A stretch of DNA of 64,000 bases from an uncultured Lachnospiraceae bacterium (GTDB lineage: Bacteria; Bacillota; Clostridia; Lachnospirales; Lachnospiraceae): assembly GCA_937920345.1 (NCBI GenBank), contig CALGVA010000073.1:1-64000 (forward strand), given 5' to 3'. The notes under the pieces are model-generated. The model saw nothing but the letters and a program-made list of their open reading frames with translations, was not told where the DNA came from and searched no databases. Each line of letters begins with the position of its first letter. The stretch's first letter is position 1. Positions 1 through 9,211 of this stretch are shown here, piece after piece. Made by a program: the position numbers and the translations under genes.

Positions 1-1
1 C

Positions 2-1870
2 TTGCAAAAGGTGAAACTCGTTTACAAAACGGGAACCTCGGTTTGCAATCGACCTGCAGGAGAAAAACACTATGCGCCTCACAGCGATACTTCTTATTAT
101 GCCGCATGGGAAAAGACAGAAGCGACAATTACATTTGATGCAGACGGTGGGGAAATGGAAGGTGGAGATATTACTGCAAAGATTGGCGATATAGTCACGC
201 TTCCGAACTGCACCAAGGATGATTATGAATTTGTCGGCTGGTATGACGGAGATACCTGTGTTGGACAGGCAGGGGAAGAATATACCGTTTCTGAGGATGT
301 TGCCCTGAAAGCGCATTATGAGAAGAAAGAAGCGGCTGACTGCACGATCACGTTTGATGCAGATGGTGGAAAAATGGAAGATGGAAATATCGCTGCAAAA
401 GTTGGCGATACGATTACGCTTCCTGCTTGTAGTAAGGACGGTTATGAATTTATTGGCTGGTATGATGGCAATACCTTTATCGGAAAAGCAGGAGAGGATT
501 ACACTGTCTCTGCTGACGTAACGCTGAAAGCACGTTATGAGAAAAAAGCGGCGGTCATCTGTACAGTTACTTTCGATGCTGACGGTGGCGACACTGCAAG
601 AAAAAGTATTGAGGCAGAGAAAGGCAGCACGATCATCCTTCCGGCTTGCAGTAAGACAGGCTATGAGTTCTTAGGCTGGTTCTTAGCATCTGACAATAAT
701 ATCTGCATCGGACAGGCTGGGGAAGAGTTTACGGTACAGGGAGATATTTCATTAAAGGCTCATTTTGAGAAAAAGGAGACAGAAAAAGTAACGATTACTT
801 TTGATGCAGACGGTGGAAAGGAAGTTAAATCAATTAAAGTGGCAAAGGGAGATACCATCCGTCTGCCGAAGACTGAAAAAGAAGGTTACAGCTTCCTTGG
901 CTGGTACACAGAAAAAGACGGTGGCATTCTTCTTGGCATTCCCGGAAGTGAGATGAAAGCGGTTAAGGATATGACAGCTTACGCCCTTTGGGAAAAAGAA
1001 GCAGAGAAAGATTCTGATGATGACGCTGATCCCGAAACCTGTAAAGTGACCTTCCATGCAGGGAAAGGCACGATCAAGACAAAGGAGCTTACCATCATCA
1101 AGGATGGAAGCCTTTACCTCCCCATGCCGGAACGTGAGGGATATGATTTTACAGGCTGGTATCTGGATGATTCTTTGACGCAGTTCGCAGGAGCATACCA
1201 TGATACATACCGCATCACGAAAGACACAGATTTCTATGCAAAGTGGGAAAAATCAAAGGATAACAATACAGGAGACAATGGAAATACAGGAAATGAAGGA
1301 GACAATACGCAGGATGGCGATAATTCCGGTGAAACCTTAAACACCTACACCATCAAGTATGATGCCAACGGTGGAAAAACAAAGAATGCATCCGTCAAAG
1401 TGGTAAAGGGCGGCAGTGTGAAACTCCCGGTTGCAGAGCGTGAGGGTTATATTTTCAAGGGCTGGTATACTGACAGGCAGGTATTTATCGGAACAGAGGG
1501 AGAGACCTACAAACCAAGCAGGAGCATCAGCCTCTATGCAAGATGGGAAAAAGAAGATAAAGACAGTCAGGATGACAACAATACGGAAAACACAGGCGAT
1601 AAGGATAATAAGAATACTTCGGACAAAAACATGAATACAAATGGTACTGTTTCCGGCAATTCGGTAAGCAGTCCTTCAGATAAAAATACAGAGAATAAAA
1701 CGGAAGGAGGCAATGGAAATGCAGGAAAAGGAACGGAGCCGGTCATCCAGACTGGTTATGCGTCACCCTTTACTCTTCTTGCTGCCCTTGGGCTGTGCGG
1801 CGTTTTGCTTGCTGCTGCATCTGTGTTTGAAGGGAAGAAAGAAGAATGGAGCAGCCTGTGGCGGATGTGA
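2..1870 (+). CDS. InlB-repeat surface protein, 5' partial
   Basis: Cell-wall surface protein; the frame is open to the left edge, so the true start and any signal peptide lie outside the window. It carries about six repeats of 65-80 residues, each opening with a TITFDADGG-like strand and containing GWY or GWF and a final Y-x-x-x-(W/Y)EK. This is the InlB B-repeat (Listeria-Bacteroides repeat, beta-grasp) pattern. Acidic Asn/Asp-rich linkers separate the last repeats. The C-terminus has VIQTGYASP, a hydrophobic segment and a charged tail, read as a sortase signal with a QTG core instead of LPXTG. The class B sortase follows about 160 bp downstream and is the likely anchoring enzyme. In this setting it is probably an adhesin or mating-surface protein of the mobile element; that role is inference. 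Confidence 0.85.
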   Translation: MQKVKLVYKTGTSVCNRPAGEKHYAPHSDTSYYAAWEKTEATITFDADGGEMEGGDITAKIGDIVTLPNCTKDDYEFVGWYDGDTCVGQAGEEYTVSEDVALKAHYEKKEAADCTITFDADGGKMEDGNIAAKVGDTITLPACSKDGYEFIGWYDGNTFIGKAGEDYTVSADVTLKARYEKKAAVICTVTFDADGGDTARKSIEAEKGSTIILPACSKTGYEFLGWFLASDNNICIGQAGEEFTVQGDISLKAHFEKKETEKVTITFDADGGKEVKSIKVAKGDTIRLPKTEKEGYSFLGWYTEKDGGILLGIPGSEMKAVKDMTAYALWEKEAEKDSDDDADPETCKVTFHAGKGTIKTKELTIIKDGSLYLPMPEREGYDFTGWYLDDSLTQFAGAYHDTYRITKDTDFYAKWEKSKDNNTGDNGNTGNEGDNTQDGDNSGETLNTYTIKYDANGGKTKNASVKVVKGGSVKLPVAEREGYIFKGWYTDRQVFIGTEGETYKPSRSISLYARWEKEDKDSQDDNNTENTGDKDNKNTSDKNMNTNGTVSGNSVSSPSDKNTENKTEGGNGNAGKGTEPVIQTGYASPFTLLAALGLCGVLLAAASVFEGKKEEWSSLWRM

Positions 1871-2028
1871 GTTTTGATACGGTGGCAGGCAGGAAATGAA
1901 GCTGTGAATATCACAGCGTAAAGTGTGGCAGGGGCTTTTGCTCCTGCCTTTTGAGGTCAGAGCGGCAGATATCAGTTCCTTAGAAAGTGCTGGTATTTGC
2001 CGCTATTTATATAGAAGAAAGGAAGCGC

Positions 2029-2940
2029 ATGGAAAAAATAAAAGATTTGATAGGCAGGCTTGGGGTAAAACTATTCCCCAGCCTGCCGGAAAGGAAACGA
2101 CAGAGGATCACAGTGCAGATCATTGTGGGTATTTCCCTTGCCCTTGTCTGTATGACAGGTATGGGGATCTTCCGCTATAAGGCAGTAAAACAGCTTGAAA
2201 AATATCAGGCAATAGCGGATGCCTATGCACAGCTTGACACGATCTTAGAAGAAGGAAGGGAGAAAGCACAGCAGGAAGCAAAAGAAGAATTGCAGGAGAT
2301 GATTTCAGAAATGGAAGCGGATGCGGAACGTTACCAGCAGGAATACGAGGCAGAAATGAGGGAGAAAGGGCTGGAAGCCTATGATTGGGATGCATTATGC
2401 AGTGAGAATGAGGATATCAAAGGCTGGCTCTGCATTCCTGATACATTGATCAACTTCCCTGTAGTGGGAACGGATGACAATGCCTTTTACCTTTCCCATG
2501 ACTTCACAGGGGATAAGAGCAGTGCCGGATGCCCTTTCATGGATAAGGACACGCAGGTATGGGATTTCAACCGCGTTATCTACGGACACAACATGGGAAC
2601 AGGTTCAGATGCCATGTTTTCCACCCTGCTTAAGTATGAGCAGGAGGATTATTTTAAGGAAAACCAAACCATTTATTTCACAGATGCCTATGGAAGCGCC
2701 AATGCCTATCAGGTAATGGCGGTGGTCAAATATGACATATCCGACCTTGACGAATGGGATTTCCGTACCAGAAACCATGAGGATATGGAAAGCTACAATG
2801 CATGGATGGAGCAGTTGCAGGGAAGGGCGTTATATTATGCAGAACCGGATCATGCTCCCACCAGCATCATTACCCTTGCCACCTGTGACAGGCGTGTGCA
2901 TGGAAAGAATGGAAGATTTCTTATCATAGCAGGAAGATAG
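2029..2940 (+). CDS. srtB: class B sortase
   Basis: Membrane-anchored cysteine transpeptidase, 303 residues. After a basic start there is one membrane segment (about residues 28-45), an acidic coiled stretch (about 50-110) and the sortase barrel. Seen directly: catalytic His in IYGHNMG, catalytic Cys in TLATC and Arg in the closing GRFLIIAGR. TLxTC with a long inserted helix region is typical of class B. The ATG at 2029 is chosen over the in-frame GTG at 1987 because an AGAAAGGAAG ribosome site lies just before it. It very likely anchors the InlB-repeat protein encoded just upstream. Sortase-substrate pairs of this kind are common cargo of Firmicutes conjugative elements. Confidence 0.9.
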   Translation: MEKIKDLIGRLGVKLFPSLPERKRQRITVQIIVGISLALVCMTGMGIFRYKAVKQLEKYQAIADAYAQLDTILEEGREKAQQEAKEELQEMISEMEADAERYQQEYEAEMREKGLEAYDWDALCSENEDIKGWLCIPDTLINFPVVGTDDNAFYLSHDFTGDKSSAGCPFMDKDTQVWDFNRVIYGHNMGTGSDAMFSTLLKYEQEDYFKENQTIYFTDAYGSANAYQVMAVVKYDISDLDEWDFRTRNHEDMESYNAWMEQLQGRALYYAEPDHAPTSIITLATCDRRVHGKNGRFLIIAGR

Positions 2941-2977
2941 GCAGGGAAGAAAAGTATTTTGATGAAGGAGGCTGTGA

Positions 2978-3217
2978 ATGTCACTGGAAGATTTAAAGTC
3001 GGTAGACATACGGACGGTAAAGCCGGAGGATGTGGCAGACATACAGCAGATAAAGATAGATGATACGCTGACACAGCAGGAGATGAGAAGGGAATTTATC
3101 CGGCAGGTAGGGAATCCTTACTGTTTCCGGGTAGGCAAAGTTATTGTAAAGGCAGCCTACAGCGGAGATGGGGCGACACTGAATGACCGGTTTGAGGAAC
3201 TTCTGCTGTCAGTGTGA
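2978..3217 (+). CDS. small DUF6870-like element protein
   Basis: A 79-residue protein with a GGAGG site eight bases before its ATG. The N-terminal half is acidic and helical; the C-terminal half reads NPYCFRVGKVIVKAAYS and then a D-R-F-E-E-L-L end. This matches my memory of DUF6870 and TnpW-like small proteins that precede serine recombinases in clostridial elements. Function is unknown. It follows the sortase by 37 bp and precedes the recombinase block. The family call rests on recall of the pattern and was not searched. Confidence 0.6.
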   Translation: MSLEDLKSVDIRTVKPEDVADIQQIKIDDTLTQQEMRREFIRQVGNPYCFRVGKVIVKAAYSGDGATLNDRFEELLLSV

Positions 3218-3399
3218 CGTTAAAATACAGTTGAAAATTAGTCGTAAGATTAGAAATAAAATCGTGGGAAGATGTGGAAAAGAGCCTGAAAATGTGTTAA
3301 AATAAGAGCCATAAAGGACTGAATCATGTGCAGACTCTGGTTCTTGGGTTCATTAAGATAGGGCTGTCTTAATTGAAATAAAGAGAAGGAGTATTGCAG
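3218..3399 (+). promoter_or_regulatory. leader of the recombinase block with hairpin
   Basis: This AT-rich gap separates the DUF6870-like gene from the recombinases. An inverted repeat at 3352-3373 (ATTAAGATAG, GGC loop, TGTCTTAAT) ends 10 bp before an AGAAGGAG ribosome site. It could be an attenuator or simply part of the leader. No confident -35/-10 pair was found. Confidence 0.35.
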
Positions 3400-5064
3400 A
3401 TGGAAAAGAAGATTTCTAAGACATATCAGGCTGCCATCTACCTTAGGCTTTCTAAGGAAGACGGGGATGTTGACGAGGGCGCGAAACTTGTCAGCAACAG
3501 CATATCAAACCAGAAAGCCCTCATCATGGACTTTCTGAAATCCCATGCAGAGATAAAAGAATATTCAATATATGTGGATGACGGTTACAGCGGTGTCAGT
3601 TTTGACCGTCCCGATTTCCAGCGTATGCTTGACGACATACGGAAAGGCGTTGTCAACTGTGTCATTGTAAAAGATTTATCACGCTTTGGCAGGAATTACA
3701 TTGAAGCAGGCAGGTATATTGAAAAGATATTCCCCATGCTGGGGGTGCGCTTTATTGCAGTGACGGACGGTTTTGACAGCATTGGGAAGGATAACAGCAG
3801 CGACCTTATCGTGCCTTTCAAGAACCTGATCAATGACGCATACAGCAGGGATATCTCCATAAAGATAAGGAGCAACCTTGAAATGAAGCGGAAGCGTGGG
3901 GAATATATTGGCGCGTTCCTTACTTATGGCTACCTGAAATCGGAAGAGGATAAAAATAAGATCGTGGTGGACAGCTATGCGGCGGAGGTGGTGAAGGATA
4001 TCTTCCGGATGAAGATATCCGGCATGGGACAGCAGGCGATAGCGGATAAACTGAACGCGCAGGGCATCCTCTCCCCACTCGCCTATAAGAGCAGCATAGG
4101 AATCCGCCTTAAGACTTCATTCGGTACAGGAAACAGCGCAGGGTGGAATTATGTGTCAGTGACAAGGGTGCTGAAAAATGAGATTTATACAGGCACACTT
4201 ATACAGGGGAAGCACACCACGCCCAACTATAAGATAAAAGCAAGGGTGGACAAGCCGGAGGAGGAATGGGTGCGTGTCGGGGATAACCATGAAGCAATCA
4301 TCACCCCGAAGGATTTTGCACTTGTGCAGGAGCTTTTGAAGACCGACACAAGGTGTTCCCCGGCAGAGGAGAAAGTATACCCGTTGGCAGGGAAGATATT
4401 CTGCGGCGACTGCATGGAGGGCATGGTGCGTAAGACTGTTCCGTCGGGCGGCAGGAAGTATGTTTATTACGTCTGTTCCGGCAATAAGAAGCAGAAGGGG
4501 AGCTGCTCCCCTCACAGCATTAGCGAGAAGGAACTGATGGATGCAGTGCTGGAAGCCGCGCGGTTCCAGATCAGCACAGTACTCGGAATCGGGGAAGCGC
4601 TTTCTGTTCTGGACAGCGCCGGATGGAAGGACACAGGGATAGGGAAATATGAGGAACGGATCAGGCTGGAAACAGAAAGGAAAGCAAAGACAGAGGGCAG
4701 GAAATTAGGGCTTTATGAGGACTTTAAGGATGGCATACTGACCAAGCAGGAGTACGTGCAGATGAAGCAGGAGTATGACCGCAAGCTGGAAGAATCCGAA
4801 AATGCGCTCCGTTCCTATAGGAATGAACTGAAACTTTTGAAAGAGGATAAAGGGAGCAGGCAGGAGTGGATAAAGGAATTTAAGAAATATGAAAACCTTA
4901 CAGCCCTTGACCGCAATGTCGCCGCAATACTGATCCGGCAGGTGCGTGTCTATGAAGGGAAGCGGATAGAGGTCATCTTCAATTTTGAGGAAGAACTGGA
5001 TAAGTACAGCAGCGTTTTAGGCGGTACGGGCAGTGCCGGACGCACAGAAGGGATGGTGGTCTAG
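3400..5064 (+). CDS. large serine recombinase, first of three
   Basis: Site-specific DNA recombinase of the large serine integrase family, 554 residues. The N-terminal resolvase domain has the nucleophile serine in YLRLSKED (Ser18) and the GRNYIEAGRYIEKIFP helix. A recombinase domain follows (about 170-280), then a zinc ribbon with Cys pairs CGDC and YVCSGNKKQKGSC (about 330-370) and a C-terminal coiled coil. ATG 3400 is preferred to TTG 3394 because AGAAGGAG sits eight bases upstream. It overlaps nothing but is followed one base later by the second recombinase, so the three are read as an operon. It probably excises or integrates the element together with its two neighbours. Confidence 0.93.
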   Translation: MEKKISKTYQAAIYLRLSKEDGDVDEGAKLVSNSISNQKALIMDFLKSHAEIKEYSIYVDDGYSGVSFDRPDFQRMLDDIRKGVVNCVIVKDLSRFGRNYIEAGRYIEKIFPMLGVRFIAVTDGFDSIGKDNSSDLIVPFKNLINDAYSRDISIKIRSNLEMKRKRGEYIGAFLTYGYLKSEEDKNKIVVDSYAAEVVKDIFRMKISGMGQQAIADKLNAQGILSPLAYKSSIGIRLKTSFGTGNSAGWNYVSVTRVLKNEIYTGTLIQGKHTTPNYKIKARVDKPEEEWVRVGDNHEAIITPKDFALVQELLKTDTRCSPAEEKVYPLAGKIFCGDCMEGMVRKTVPSGGRKYVYYVCSGNKKQKGSCSPHSISEKELMDAVLEAARFQISTVLGIGEALSVLDSAGWKDTGIGKYEERIRLETERKAKTEGRKLGLYEDFKDGILTKQEYVQMKQEYDRKLEESENALRSYRNELKLLKEDKGSRQEWIKEFKKYENLTALDRNVAAILIRQVRVYEGKRIEVIFNFEEELDKYSSVLGGTGSAGRTEGMVV

Positions 5065-5065
5065 G

Positions 5066-6778
5066 ATGGCAAGGAAGAGCAGGAAGCAGAACACAGCACA
5101 GCAGGCATCCCCGGCACCAGCCTGCAAGGTATACCGCACCGCCCTGTATGCAAGGCTTTCCGCAGAGGAATACAAAAGGAGTGCCGGGACAACGATCGAG
5201 AACCAGCTCTGCCTTTTGAGAGAGTATGTAAAGGATAAGCCTTATCTACAGGTAGAGGGGGAATACCTTGATGACGGTGTGAGCGGAACAAGGTTCGACC
5301 GCCCGGATTTTATGCGTATGGTCGGGGATATGCGCGGAGGGAAGATCGACTGCATCATTGTAAAAGATCTGTCGCGCCTTGGCAGGAACTATCTGGAAGC
5401 AGGAGATTACCTTGAAAAGATTTTCCCTTTTTTCGGGGTGCGGTTCATAGCGGTCACAGACGGTTATGACAGCGCCAGCCCGGACGTAACGGAAGACGGG
5501 CTGATCGTGCCGCTGAAGAACCTTATCAACGATATTTACGCAAAAGACTTATCGCGCAAGATCAGCTCGGCATTTTATATCAGGCAGAAGCAGGGGAAAT
5601 TTGTCGGCGCATCTGCCCCTTACGGGTATGTGAAATCCCCGGAAGACCATAGCAGACTGGTGGTGGATGAGGATGTGAGGGATATCGTGTGGCATATCTT
5701 CCACTGGAGGGCGGACGGGGAGAGCCTTACCGCCATCATCAGGCGGCTCAATGACAATGGAATCCCCTGCCCCTCAAGATATAAATACCTGAAAGGCTGG
5801 GTAAAAAAAGACAGGTCGCAGTCGGGCTTATGGACGGTCAGTACCCTTTCGGAAGTTATAAGGAACCCGGTATATGCCGGGGATATGGAGCAGGGAATCA
5901 ATAAGACCGCCCTTTATAAAGGGATGGGGACCAGAAAGATGCCTGCGGAGGAAAGGCTTTATGTGAAAGATACCCATGAGCCTATCGTGGAAAGAGAGAT
6001 TTTTGATAAGGTCAATGAAAAAGGGAAAAGGGATGCGGAGAAGTTCCATAGCGGTTATGGGAAATTTGATGCGCTTTCCAAAGAGCCGAACCTGTTAAAA
6101 GGAATCCTCATCTGCGGTGACTGCGGCAAAAGGATGTCGCTGTGGAGAGACCGGAGCGGCGCAAAACTGAATCCGCCAAGGGTGTACTATAAATATATCT
6201 GCCAGACCTACCAGCACTTAAAAGAAAAAGGGTGCGTCAGGAAACGACTGGATAAGAAGGATGTGGAGAGGGCAGTAGAGGAAACCCTGCGGATGCACAT
6301 AAAACTGTTCCTCGACAGCAGGCAGATACTTGAAAGGCTGAACCGGGAGCAGAAATCAGATGGAGGATTCCGGAAAGAGATACGGGAAGCGGAAAATCGG
6401 AAAAAACGTGCAGAAAGCATGTCAGCCTCTTTGTATAATGATTATGCGGACGGGCTGCTAAATGAGAGCGACTACCTCTACGCAAAGGAGAAATACCTGA
6501 AACAGACAGATGAGGAAGCGCAGAAGATTCTGGAATTACAGGAGACGGAGCGGCGGCACAGGACAGGGAGCAGGAAAGAGGGCAGGCTGGAAGCACTTGT
6601 GCAGGAATACCGGGATTTTGAGAACCTGACGGAAGAGGTCATCCATGCTTTCATCAGTGAAATTTTTGCTTACAGTGACGGGCGGCTGGAAATCCGCTTC
6701 CGGTTTGAGGATGAATTTAAGGAACTTCTGGATGTGGCTGAAGAAAGGGGCGGTGGGATATGCAGGAAAGAAGCGTAA
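5066..6778 (+). CDS. large serine recombinase, second of three
   Basis: Large serine recombinase, 570 residues. The resolvase domain contains the catalytic serine in LYARLSAEEY (Ser32), preceded by a Lys/Arg/Gln-rich extension of about 20 residues that the first recombinase lacks. The FDRPDFMRMV and GRNYLEAGDYLEKIFPFFGVRF blocks match the family. The zinc ribbon has CGDCGKRM and a later Cys pair (ICQTY, KGCVRK), followed by a coiled coil. The ATG at 5066 starts one base after the previous stop codon. The gene differs clearly in sequence from its neighbours, so it is not a recent tandem copy. Confidence 0.93.
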   Translation: MARKSRKQNTAQQASPAPACKVYRTALYARLSAEEYKRSAGTTIENQLCLLREYVKDKPYLQVEGEYLDDGVSGTRFDRPDFMRMVGDMRGGKIDCIIVKDLSRLGRNYLEAGDYLEKIFPFFGVRFIAVTDGYDSASPDVTEDGLIVPLKNLINDIYAKDLSRKISSAFYIRQKQGKFVGASAPYGYVKSPEDHSRLVVDEDVRDIVWHIFHWRADGESLTAIIRRLNDNGIPCPSRYKYLKGWVKKDRSQSGLWTVSTLSEVIRNPVYAGDMEQGINKTALYKGMGTRKMPAEERLYVKDTHEPIVEREIFDKVNEKGKRDAEKFHSGYGKFDALSKEPNLLKGILICGDCGKRMSLWRDRSGAKLNPPRVYYKYICQTYQHLKEKGCVRKRLDKKDVERAVEETLRMHIKLFLDSRQILERLNREQKSDGGFRKEIREAENRKKRAESMSASLYNDYADGLLNESDYLYAKEKYLKQTDEEAQKILELQETERRHRTGSRKEGRLEALVQEYRDFENLTEEVIHAFISEIFAYSDGRLEIRFRFEDEFKELLDVAEERGGGICRKEA

Positions 6779-8364
6779 ATGGCAGTGATTATGTGACCGC
6801 CCTGTATATCCGGCTGTCACAGGAAGACCGGGATATCTCTTTTCAGCAGGACAAGACGGAGAGCAACAGCATCACCAACCAGAGGGCGCTTTTATGGGAA
6901 TATGTCAGAAGCCATGAGGAACTTGCAGGCAGTACGGTCATTGAGAAATGCGATGACGGTTATTCCGGCGTGAAATTTGACAACAGACCGCAGTTTGCCG
7001 AACTGATCCGGCTTGCGAAAGAGGGGAAGGTCAACTGCATCATCGTAAAGGATTTTTCCCGGTTCGGCAGGGATTATGTGGAGCTGGGCGATTACCTTGA
7101 ACAGTTCTTCCCATTCCTCGGCATACGCTTCATTTCCATAAATGACGGTTATGACAGCAGCCAGTTTGACGGTACGACAGGAGGGCTTGATGTTGCTTTC
7201 AAGAACATGATATACGATTTCTACAGCAGGGAGTTTTCCAAGAAGCAGAAAATAGCGTGGCGGCATATGGCAGAGAAGGGAGAGTACAATGCCCACTGCG
7301 CCTTGTATGGCTACAAAAAGTCAGAGGGGAACATCCATAAATTAGCCATCCATGAAGAGACAGGTAAGATCGTCAGGGAGATATTTGAGATGATGGCATC
7401 CGGCATCTCCCCAAGAAAGATAGCAAGGATATTGAACCAGAGGGGCATCCCGGCACCGTCAAAGTTCCACGATATGGAAGGCTTCCGGAGACAGTGGAGC
7501 CGGTATGGGGCGGAGTGCTTCTGGACGGATGACCGGGTACGACGTATGGTAAAAGACGAGCGGTATACGGGAACAATGGTCTCCTTAAAAACGGATGCTG
7601 TGACGGTAAAGGGAAAACGCAGGAAAAAGCCACCGTCAGAGTGGGTGAGGGTGGAAGGAACCCATGAGCCGATCGTTCCCTATGAATTATTCGTAAAAGC
7701 AAACTCCATGCTGAAGCAGTGTGAGTTTAAGGCAGGCGGCAGGAAGGAGAGGAACATATACTTTTGTGGTTACTGTGGAAGGATGCTGGGCGGTGACAGC
7801 AGGGGGAATATCCTGTGCGGACAGAGATACTTCCGGCAGGAATGCGACTGCCGGGGAGCAAAGATAAGGAAAGCGGATGCAGACAGTGCAGTGCTGGAAG
7901 CGGTCAGAGGGCAGATAAAAATGGAAGCAGAATCAGAGAAACTTTCAAAAAGCGCAAAGAGCAGGGCGGTCATCTGTCCAGAACAGGAAGAACTGAAAAC
8001 GCTGGAAAGGACAGCGGACGCAATGAAAAGGGCGTGGATGCCGCTGTATGAGCAGTATACGGATGGGAAGCTGTCAAGGGAAGAGTTCCTTTTGGAAAAG
8101 AAGAAACATGAGGAAGAGACTGACAGAATAGAACAGCGCATAGGGGAACTGAAAAAGAAACAGGAAATGCGGAGTGAGTCCAGCAGGAAGAAGAAAGAGC
8201 GCAAAGACCAGCTATATGTTTTTGCAGACCAGATGGAGCTGACGGAAGAGGTCAAGGAAAAGCTGATTGACAAGGTCAAGGTCTACGCTGATAATAGGAT
8301 AGAGATATGCTGGAAGTTTGAAGCAGGTTTTTCAGATATGGAAACAATACATAGATGCGGTTAA
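6760..8364 (+). CDS. large serine recombinase, third of three
   Basis: Large serine recombinase, 534 residues, with nucleophile in LYIRLSQEDRD (Ser20), the GRDYVELGDYLEQFFPFLGIRF block, a recombinase domain and a zinc ribbon (YFCGYCGRM, later C-x-C). The C-terminal coiled coil is Lys/Glu-rich. Its start overlaps the end of the second recombinase by 19 bp, so translation is probably coupled. It is the last gene of the element: the split xre gene begins about 60 bp after its stop codon. A GATGCGG/CCGCATC hairpin at 8354-8374 spans the stop and may help end the transcript. Confidence 0.93.
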   Translation: MQERSVNGSDYVTALYIRLSQEDRDISFQQDKTESNSITNQRALLWEYVRSHEELAGSTVIEKCDDGYSGVKFDNRPQFAELIRLAKEGKVNCIIVKDFSRFGRDYVELGDYLEQFFPFLGIRFISINDGYDSSQFDGTTGGLDVAFKNMIYDFYSREFSKKQKIAWRHMAEKGEYNAHCALYGYKKSEGNIHKLAIHEETGKIVREIFEMMASGISPRKIARILNQRGIPAPSKFHDMEGFRRQWSRYGAECFWTDDRVRRMVKDERYTGTMVSLKTDAVTVKGKRRKKPPSEWVRVEGTHEPIVPYELFVKANSMLKQCEFKAGGRKERNIYFCGYCGRMLGGDSRGNILCGQRYFRQECDCRGAKIRKADADSAVLEAVRGQIKMEAESEKLSKSAKSRAVICPEQEELKTLERTADAMKRAWMPLYEQYTDGKLSREEFLLEKKKHEEETDRIEQRIGELKKKQEMRSESSRKKKERKDQLYVFADQMELTEEVKEKLIDKVKVYADNRIEICWKFEAGFSDMETIHRCG

Positions 8365-8420
8365 CTGCCGCATCTGTGGGGATGTGGGAAAATCAATTTT
8401 TTTTAGTCTTTTCTTGACAG

Positions 8421-8437
8421 AATAACAGGCAGTCACG
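8421..8437. other. element-chromosome junction (right attachment site)
   Basis: Downstream of the third recombinase the frame beginning at CAG 8426 reads QAVTKWETG then AGIPDLDNM, the recognition-helix region of an XRE-type helix-turn-helix repressor. The codon just before it is TAA, inside element-like AT-rich DNA, and no start codon or N-terminal HTH half is present. This is what a target gene looks like after integration. The exact crossover dinucleotide cannot be placed without the left junction or an empty site. Confidence 0.75.
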
Positions 8438-9211
8438 AAGTGGGAGACAGGAGCGGGGATTCCTGATCTTGATAATATGATGGCTGTTTCCTCGTTGTTT
8501 GATATTTCCATCGATGAACTGTTGTCTAATGAAAAGGGGAGGAAGGAACAGGGAGACTATCTATTTGAGAGTATCACGGAATATGACATCGACGAGCCAA
8601 AGCGTTTCGATATGAAACTCGGCGGCGCAAAGCAGCTCACATTATCCGGATATGACGGGGAAAAATTACGCGTCCGTCTTGCTTCAAATACACTGTCATC
8701 TCTGCAAAACGATTTTAAAGTAAAAATTGATGATATCAGAAGGCGCATCGATGTAGATGTGAACCGTAAAAACGGGGTGACAGAGGCGGCAGCAAAAGAC
8801 GCTGTTTGTATTCTGGTGCAGATACCGTCCCCATATATCGGCAAAATAGAATGTGCGGTCAATGCGGAGAAAGTGGAAATTCGTTCGCTGGAATGCAGCA
8901 GTATTGAGCTTGATGTCAAAGCACAGAAGATTGAACTGGAAGACATTACAGGGACGGTAGAAATCAACTGTAATCTGGACATGCAGGTAGTCTGCCATTC
9001 CCTAAACGGTGAGATTGCAATCAATCAGGTGTCAGCAACTTCGAAGATCCAAATCCCCGCCGGGACTGTTTTTACAGCTGCCACCAAAGGTATCGGAACA
9101 AGTATTTCTTATGAGAGAGACGGCAGACCGGCAGAGAGATTTGATACGCCCGGAGCAGAGAATATCATTGAACTCAACGGTATCAAGAGTGAGCTTGTGA
9201 TCTGCACTTAG
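8426..9211 (+). pseudogene. 3' part of XRE regulator with DUF4097-like domain, split by the element
   Basis: The first residues (QAVTKWETG, PDLDNMMAVSSLFDISIDELL) are the C-terminal half of an XRE/Cro-type HTH. A linker follows, then about 200 residues of regularly spaced beta strands resembling DUF4097 (adhesin-like beta helix). Such HTH-DUF4097 fusions occur in Firmicutes. The N-terminal half of the HTH is missing and is expected at the other end of the element. A shortened product could start at ATG 8477, which would keep the beta domain but could not bind DNA normally. The stop overlaps that of the convergent DegV gene by three bases. Confidence 0.75.

Noticed and set aside
7770..8279. 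Ser-rich minus-strand frame opposite the third recombinase
   Set aside because: Reverse reading of the Lys/Glu coiled coil; low complexity.
3400..8364. Tandem duplication as origin of the three recombinases
   Set aside because: The three proteins differ throughout, in N-terminal extension, zinc ribbon and coiled coil, so recent duplication is not supported.
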